Part shown: piece by piece, positions 5,552-9,194 of the stretch
Layout: each line of letters begins with the position of its first letter
Numbering within the stretch: the first letter of the stretch is position 1
Source: Parachlamydia sp.
GTDB lineage: Bacteria; Chlamydiota; Chlamydiia; Chlamydiales; Parachlamydiaceae
DNA: 9,194 nucleotides
Reading direction: 5' to 3'
NCBI GenBank assembly: GCA_021298935.1
Contig: JAJTHR010000079.1
Location: 1 to 9,194 of the forward strand
Translations under genes and position numbers: made by a program
Notes under the pieces: model-generated
The model's input: only the letters and a program-made list of their open reading frames with translations
Database searches by the model: none
What the model was told of the DNA's origin: nothing

Positions 5552-6016
5552 ATGCAAGCTTTTCCACCGACCGTTGTTATCCGCCACCGGTTGGAAAATT
5601 TAAAAAAATGCTCTTTAAGGGGATTAGAGGCTAGAAAAGATTTTCACTTTATCACCTATCCATTTAAAACACTTCCTCCCATTGACAGTTATGTCCTCCT
5701 CTCTGTTGATGCGCCTCCTTTGACAGAACAGGATCATGCATGCGGCCTTTTATTATTGGATGCCACATGGCGCTATGCGGCTAAAATGGTGAAGCCTTTT
5801 TTGCAGGCTCCCGGCCTTATTTATCGCAGCCTGCCCCATCACTACCGGACGGCTTATCCGCGTAAACAGGACGATTGTCCCGATCCTGAGAGGGGATTAG
5901 CTTCTATCGAAGCACTCTATTTGAGTTATTTACTCATGGGAAGGCCAACGGATGGGTTGCTGGATCAATACTATTGGAAAGAATCATTTTTAAAAATTAA
6001 TGGGCTTATTATTTGA
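5552..6016 (+). CDS. Tsr3-like (DUF367) protein, putative rRNA aminocarboxypropyltransferase
   Basis: The 154-residue protein resembles the Tsr3/DUF367 family in several ordered blocks: ENLKKCSLRGL (15-25; family form DPKKCSGKRL), SVDAPPLTEQDHACGLLLLDATW (51-73; LSP...S..D....G...LDCSW), RSLPHHYRTAYPRKQ (92-106; RxLPxLVAANPVNYG), LASIEALYLSYLLMG (116-130; LSxVEAxAAALYIxG) and LLDQYYWKESFLKIN (136-150). Tsr3 transfers the 3-amino-3-carboxypropyl group from SAM to a hypermodified uridine of small-subunit rRNA in eukaryotes and archaea. Some bacteria carry short homologues of unknown substrate. The assignment comes from motif recall, not a search; a DTW-domain tRNA acp3U enzyme is related, but the D-T-W motif is only D-A-T-W here. 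GAGGA (5541-5545) precedes the ATG by 6 nt. The gene diverges from the thioredoxin-like gene across 55 bp. Confidence 0.7.
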   Translation: MQAFPPTVVIRHRLENLKKCSLRGLEARKDFHFITYPFKTLPPIDSYVLLSVDAPPLTEQDHACGLLLLDATWRYAAKMVKPFLQAPGLIYRSLPHHYRTAYPRKQDDCPDPERGLASIEALYLSYLLMGRPTDGLLDQYYWKESFLKINGLII

Positions 6017-6041
6017 CATTTTTATAATTTTAGTATAAAAT
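6013..6041 (+). promoter_or_regulatory. Near-consensus sigma70 promoter of the symporter gene
   Basis: TTGACA (6013-6018, perfect -35) and TAAAAT (6036-6041, one change from TATAAT) are separated by exactly 17 bp. The -35 overlaps the TGA stop of the Tsr3-like gene. The predicted start, near 6048, leaves a leader of about 27 nt before the ATG at 6075. An alternative TATAAT at 6023-6028 is too close to the same -35. Confidence 0.75.
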
Positions 6042-6074
6042 ATTTTTAATTAACTTATTATTTTAGGTGTAAAA

Positions 6075-7421
6075 ATGATTACTGAGCAGCTTGATGCCAT
6101 TGAGAATTTCTTATGGACGTTTATGGGGGTTCCCATTGTTATCCTGCTTGGTATTTATCTTTCTTATAAATCGGGTTTTGTTCAAATCCGCCACCTTCCG
6201 ACGGTTTTCAAAACATTTTTGGGTTTATTAAAGCAGGGAAAGGGAAGCGAAGTTAAAGGGATTGATCCGATAAAAACTTTTTTTGCGGCCGTTGGCGGTT
6301 GCGTCGGGATTGGTAATATCGTGGGCGTCTGTACGGCTGTCCAAATAGGGGGGCCGGGAGCCTTATTCTGGATTTGGATGACAGCCATTGCCGGTATGAT
6401 TATCAAGTATTCAGAGGTGTATTTGGGATTGCGCCATCGCGTTCCCAATGAATCGGGCGGATACAATGGCGGCCCCATGTATTTCTTGCAAAAAGCCTTT
6501 AATTTGCGCTGGATGCCTGGCCTGGTCTGCATCTTGCTTTGCATTTACGGTGTAGAGGTTTATCAATTCAGCGTCATATCGACCAGCATTTCCAACAACT
6601 GGGGCTTGAATTCGTATGCCGTTATCGCCGTATTGCTTGTCCTTGTCATCTTTGCCGGCAGCGGCGGCGTCAAAAGAGTGGGAAGTATTTCAAGCACAAG
6701 CCTGCCCATTTTTGTGACTGTGTATGTAGGGATGGGGTTGTGGGTGTTGTTCAATAATTTGTCAGCCCTGCCATCGGTCTTTTCCGACATTTTTTCATCG
6801 GCTTTTTCCGGTCATGCGGCTGTCGGGGGATTTGCCGGAGCCGGCGTGATGACCATGATGTCCTATGGAATTCGCAGAGGGTGCTATACAGGGGATATCG
6901 GAGTTGGTTATGCATCCGTCATCCATAGTGAATCAAGCGTACAAGTGCCTGAGAGACAGGCAGCGCTGGCCATTTTTGACATCTTCCTTGATACATTTAT
7001 TGTTTGCACAACCAGCCTGTTTATCATCCTGGCGACAGGGATCTGGCAAGAGCCGATGGAAGCGGGGATGCTTGTGCAGCTCTCTTTGTCAAAGTACTTT
7101 CCTTATACGGAATACTTCATGCCGCTTTTCTTATTCCTGCTCGGCTATAACACAATCAACGCTTATTTCTGCGTCGGTTTAAAGTGTGCCGATTACATTT
7201 CGCCCAGGTATGGACGGCCTGTCTATTATGCTTATGCCGTTTTGGCTTTGATTGGCTTTTCATTTCTGGGGACTGGGCAAGCGCAAGCGGCCATGGCGAT
7301 CGCAGGCGTCTCTTTGCTCATCATCAATAGTTGCGGCATTTTTATGTTGAGGCATGAAATCTCGTTTGATATCGCAGGGGAGAAAGCAGCAGAACAAACG
7401 CCCGAGCTCCTGGAAGCATAA
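6075..7421 (+). CDS. AGCS-family sodium:alanine/glycine symporter
   Basis: This 448-residue inner-membrane protein with about 10-11 hydrophobic helices belongs to the alanine/glycine:cation symporter family (DagA/AgcS/AlsT), which imports alanine or glycine with sodium. The family signature is clear: TFFAAVGGCVGIGNIVGVCTAVQIGGPGALFWIWMTAIAGMIIKYSEVYLGLRHR (68-122) and NGGPMYFLQKAF (131-142). The later conserved loop, usually RRGxFSNExGxGSA, reads RRGCYTGDIGVGYASVIHSES here (267-287), a marked departure. Chlamydiae take amino acids from the host, and from memory carry more than one dagA-like gene, so this fits nutrient scavenging. The gene has its own strong promoter and a weak ribosome-binding site (AGGTGT at about 6065). 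The C-terminal tail (EKAAEQTPELLEA) is cytosolic and acidic. Substrate is inferred. Confidence 0.9.
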   Translation: MITEQLDAIENFLWTFMGVPIVILLGIYLSYKSGFVQIRHLPTVFKTFLGLLKQGKGSEVKGIDPIKTFFAAVGGCVGIGNIVGVCTAVQIGGPGALFWIWMTAIAGMIIKYSEVYLGLRHRVPNESGGYNGGPMYFLQKAFNLRWMPGLVCILLCIYGVEVYQFSVISTSISNNWGLNSYAVIAVLLVLVIFAGSGGVKRVGSISSTSLPIFVTVYVGMGLWVLFNNLSALPSVFSDIFSSAFSGHAAVGGFAGAGVMTMMSYGIRRGCYTGDIGVGYASVIHSESSVQVPERQAALAIFDIFLDTFIVCTTSLFIILATGIWQEPMEAGMLVQLSLSKYFPYTEYFMPLFLFLLGYNTINAYFCVGLKCADYISPRYGRPVYYAYAVLALIGFSFLGTGQAQAAMAIAGVSLLIINSCGIFMLRHEISFDIAGEKAAEQTPELLEA

Positions 7422-7703
7422 GAGTTTCATGCAAAAAAGGATTTTATTTGCTTTAGTTTGAATATTTGACTCCTATTCAAGCAACTGAGCCCATAATACT
7501 GGAATGTGTTGAAAAAGCTAATATTATTGAAGAATAGCTAAGCAGGTATGATAATATCAGGCATATTTGTAAAAAAATGTGATTGATCAGGAGATCGAGA
7601 GATGCATCATTCAGAACTTTTGACTTCAACAAATTGCTCCTTTAAAGCCTTATAAAGTATGTTATATTATCTTACATTATAGAATTTGACAAAGGGATGT
7701 GCT
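7422..7703. other. AT-rich intergenic stretch with weak hairpins
   Basis: The 282 bp between the symporter and the VOC gene hold no clear gene. A weak hairpin GTTTGAAT (7456-7463) / ATTCAAGC (7475-7482) lies 35 nt after the symporter stop but has no T-run, so it is only a possible transcript end. A short ORF with a Shine-Dalgarno (7602-7655) and a TATATTAT element (about 7664-7671), which might be the -10 of the VOC gene, are also present. Confidence 0.4.
7602..7655 (+). CDS. Possible 17-residue leader peptide or gene remnant
   Basis: ATG at 7602 opens 17 codons (MHHSELLTSTNCSFKAL) ending in TAA. It is preceded by CAGGAGAT, a good Shine-Dalgarno core, about 9 nt upstream. It lies about 50 bp before the VOC gene. 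It could be a leader peptide, the decayed start of a lost gene, or chance; nothing in the peptide indicates a function. Confidence 0.2.
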   Translation: MHHSELLTSTNCSFKAL

Positions 7704-8078
7704 GTGCGTAAATACCATCATTATGGGATTCCAATTAAAGAAAAACGATCGGATGAAACTCTTGTGGAAATACAAGGATTTAAATTTTATTCTACACCTT
7801 TTGAAGCTAATGAATGGCATATCCAGTGGCATCGCTTTCCTGAAGGTCATGGACTGCCAGATTTAGTCACTCAAGTTCCACACATAGCTTTTCAAGTAGA
7901 TGATTTGGATAAAGAAATTCTGAATGCTCGAATTCTTTTTGGCCCTTATACTCCAGTGCCAGGGTATCGGGTGGCCATGATTGAAGAACAGGGTGTTCCC
8001 ATTGAATTAGTTGAGACAAACCTTACAGACGAAGAGTTATCAGAGCTTGAGCAAAAAGAGTTCGACAAACACAATTAA
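7704..8078 (+). CDS. Small VOC/glyoxalase-fold protein
   Basis: The 124-residue protein has the pattern of a single VOC (vicinal oxygen chelate) unit pair: KYHHYGIPIKEK at the start, a strand segment IQGFKFYSTPFEANEWHIQWHRF, then VPHIAFQVDDLDKEI (58-72) and GYRVAMIEEQGVPIELVET (87-105). His5/His6, His60 and Glu101 stand where metal ligands often occur, but I cannot confirm them. VOC proteins include glyoxalases, dioxygenases and resistance proteins, so the substrate is unknown. I chose GTG at 7704 because AAAGGGA (7691-7697) lies 6 nt before it; a TTG at 7686 would place that site inside the gene. The C-terminal tail (TDEELSELEQKEFDKHN) is charged. It converges with the YqfO-like gene and is isolated from the operons on the left. 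Confidence 0.75.
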   Translation: MRKYHHYGIPIKEKRSDETLVEIQGFKFYSTPFEANEWHIQWHRFPEGHGLPDLVTQVPHIAFQVDDLDKEILNARILFGPYTPVPGYRVAMIEEQGVPIELVETNLTDEELSELEQKEFDKHN

Positions 8079-8158
8079 AAGGATCGGCATCATTAGGTTA
8101 ATTACGAAATATAGCAAAAATTACAACCACTTCCCTAGGAAGGCTTTATAGCGTACAT

Positions 8159-8212
8159 AATGACTCTTTTTTATTTGCGTAAAGAAAGTTTCTAAAGTTT
8201 GCTGGAGTCATT
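8159..8212. terminator. Inverted repeat between convergent genes, possible terminator
   Basis: AATGACTC (8159-8166) and GAGTCATT (8205-8212) are perfect 8-bp inverted repeats enclosing 38 bp, which contains the small palindrome AGAAAGTTTCT. The repeat sits between the convergent VOC and YqfO-like genes. A second small hairpin, CTTCC-CTA-GGAAG, lies at about 8130-8142. The plus-strand run CTTTTTT follows the left arm rather than the right, so a standard terminator fit is weak. Confidence 0.35.
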
Positions 8213-8213
8213 G

Positions 8214-8564
8214 TTACATTCCTTTCCCTTTTTTTCGTCCGATTTCATAGACAGGGTAAATATCGATAACAATTTCTTCATAGGGATGAGCTTTTTTGAT
8301 TTCTTCCAAGACATGTTCCAAAACAGATTGATTGCAGACGGTCTCAATACGTTCTTCTATAACCTCTTGCAAAATATCTTCTTTACCAATAAAGGGACTT
8401 GAACCTTTATTAGGCATGAATCGACCAATTCCTTTTACTGAATAGCTGCAATATGAGTAATCTCCAATTTTGCCAGCTCCGGCTTGTCCCATGGCTTTTC
8501 TTAATACATCAGCATGTGTTTCTGGGACAGTGATGACAATTCTCACATAATCCGATAGTTCCAA
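8214..8564 (-). CDS. Stand-alone YqfO/NIF3-insert (CutA-like) domain protein
   Basis: The 116-residue protein matches the small domain inserted in YqfO-type NIF3 proteins, which also occurs alone: VRIVITVPETHADVLRKAMGQAGAGKIGDYSYCSYSVKGIGRFMPNKGSSPFIGKED (7-63), then VEE-like EVIEERIETVC and the closing AHPYEEIVIDIYPV (92-105). The fold resembles CutA/PII trimers; the biological role of the stand-alone form is not established. The gene begins with TTG (8564-8562): AGGAG lies 8 nt upstream, while the next possible start, GTG at codon 7, would cut into the first strand and lacks such a site. The C-terminus is basic (GRKKGKGM). It converges with the VOC gene, 135 bp away, and has a long AT-rich upstream region. 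Confidence 0.85.
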   Translation of the reverse strand: MELSDYVRIVITVPETHADVLRKAMGQAGAGKIGDYSYCSYSVKGIGRFMPNKGSSPFIGKEDILQEVIEERIETVCNQSVLEHVLEEIKKAHPYEEIVIDIYPVYEIGRKKGKGM

Positions 8565-9194
8565 AAATTAATCTCCTATTTTTTTTCAAGCAAATCACAG
8601 CTTGATATATTGAGAGCAATGCCTAAAAAATTAATTTAAGCCGTTTCTAATCTGTAAAAAAAATTTGTGATTTTTAAGACAATTGTAGTCAAAAATTAAT
8701 TAATCTAAATCGAATTTTCATAGTCTCAATCTATAAATATTTATTGTTTTTTCCTTTTTGAGTTTTTCATTCAAAATATAAGCATTGTGAGGCTAGAAAA
8801 AATTGACAAGGCAGCAAATGCTTGAGCAACCTATCAAAAACATCCGCAAAAAAGCAGGAATCCAAAGAAGGTATTGCCAGATAACAACCCGTTTAAACGC
8901 CCCTCTAAGACATATATTCGATTAATACTGCGAATATCTACCATGAAATGGATCTTAGGATGAAGGAAAAGCTTTAGCCTGCTGTGAAGAAATCGGTAAG
9001 AAGACTTAAAGCGATGGAAAGAAGATAAAAACTTGATGTGTTTTTGAACTCTTTGTGATAGGATCCTTATTTTAATTTTGGTAGTGTAACATATTGTCTG
9101 TAAATTAATAATCAGTGAATGTGTTAATAATTTATTCACTTAATATAAATAAAAAGATCTGAGATCATAGTTTCCTTGTAACTAACGATTATAA
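8565..9194. other. Long AT-rich region without a convincing gene
   Basis: These 630 bp are AT-rich, with frequent stops in all frames. The longest open stretch (8834-9139, minus, 101 codons) is rich in Ile/Lys/Phe/Leu, lacks a recognisable domain and has no good ribosome-binding site. Short inverted repeats occur: AAGCATT (8780-8786) / AATGCTT (8817-8823) and AGTGAAT / ATTCACT at about 9113-9139. Plus-strand frames give fragments such as EMDLRMKEKL and PAVKKSVRRLKAMERR interrupted by stops, which might be a decayed gene, but I cannot identify it. The YqfO-like gene promoter must lie in the left part. Confidence 0.5.

Noticed and set aside
6182..6544. 120-codon minus-strand frame inside the symporter gene
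   Set aside because: It is antisense to highly conserved AGCS transmembrane sequence, Pro/Thr-rich as expected for a shadow frame, with no domain.
8834..9139. 101-codon minus-strand open frame
   Set aside because: Composition follows the AT-rich sequence (Ile/Lys/Phe/Leu), no domain or ribosome-binding site is visible, and its codons do not resemble those of the real genes.

Overview
The window reads as chromosomal core sequence of a Chlamydiota bacterium, most likely an environmental (Parachlamydia/Waddlia/Simkania-like) lineage. The main reason is gene order: a thioredoxin-fold exported protein, rnpA, rpmH, rpmJ and rpsN sit together, as I recall for Chlamydia trachomatis CT783-CT787. The 45-residue L36, with its KADPSKGD and [12 protein letters not shown] segments, also looks chlamydial. 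GC content appears to be in the low forties, with AT-rich intergenic spacers. The species cannot be fixed from the sequence alone.

Layout. Positions 1-1139 (minus strand) hold an Asp23/Gls24-like gene, an overlapping AmaP-like two-helix membrane protein gene, and the start of a YtqB/MnmM-type SAM methyltransferase cut by the window edge. A plus-strand gene for a membrane protein with a C-terminal GYF_2 domain follows (1282-1752). Immediately after it lies a 163-bp, almost fully palindromic MITE-like element (1752-1914) flanked by 5-bp TACTA direct repeats; its insertion re-formed the stop codon of the GYF_2 gene. A terminator hairpin then closes the minus-strand rpmJ-rpsN unit.

A 158-bp spacer with two divergent sigma70-like promoters separates rpmJ-rpsN from the plus-strand unit rpmH-rnpA-uvrD. 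That unit is very tightly packed: an 8-nt overlap between rpmH and rnpA, and a TAA-ATG junction with no gap between rnpA and uvrD. The uvrD helicase gene converges on, and overlaps by 30 bp, an exported thioredoxin-like gene. Divergent from the latter is a gene for a Tsr3-like (DUF367) protein, a family best known for rRNA acp-transfer in archaea and eukaryotes. A near-consensus promoter overlapping its stop codon leads into an AGCS-type sodium:alanine/glycine symporter gene.

From about 7422 onward the sequence is less gene-dense and more AT-rich. It holds a small VOC/glyoxalase-fold gene, a convergent stand-alone YqfO/NIF3-insert (CutA-like) domain gene, and 630 bp without a convincing gene.

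Functionally most of the window is housekeeping: ribosome and RNase P parts, DNA repair, and amino-acid uptake. The items most worth a second look are the MITE-like palindrome, the Asp23-AmaP pair in a Gram-negative-type intracellular bacterium, the bacterial Tsr3-like protein, and the altered conserved loop in the symporter. I did not find an obvious new multi-gene system.
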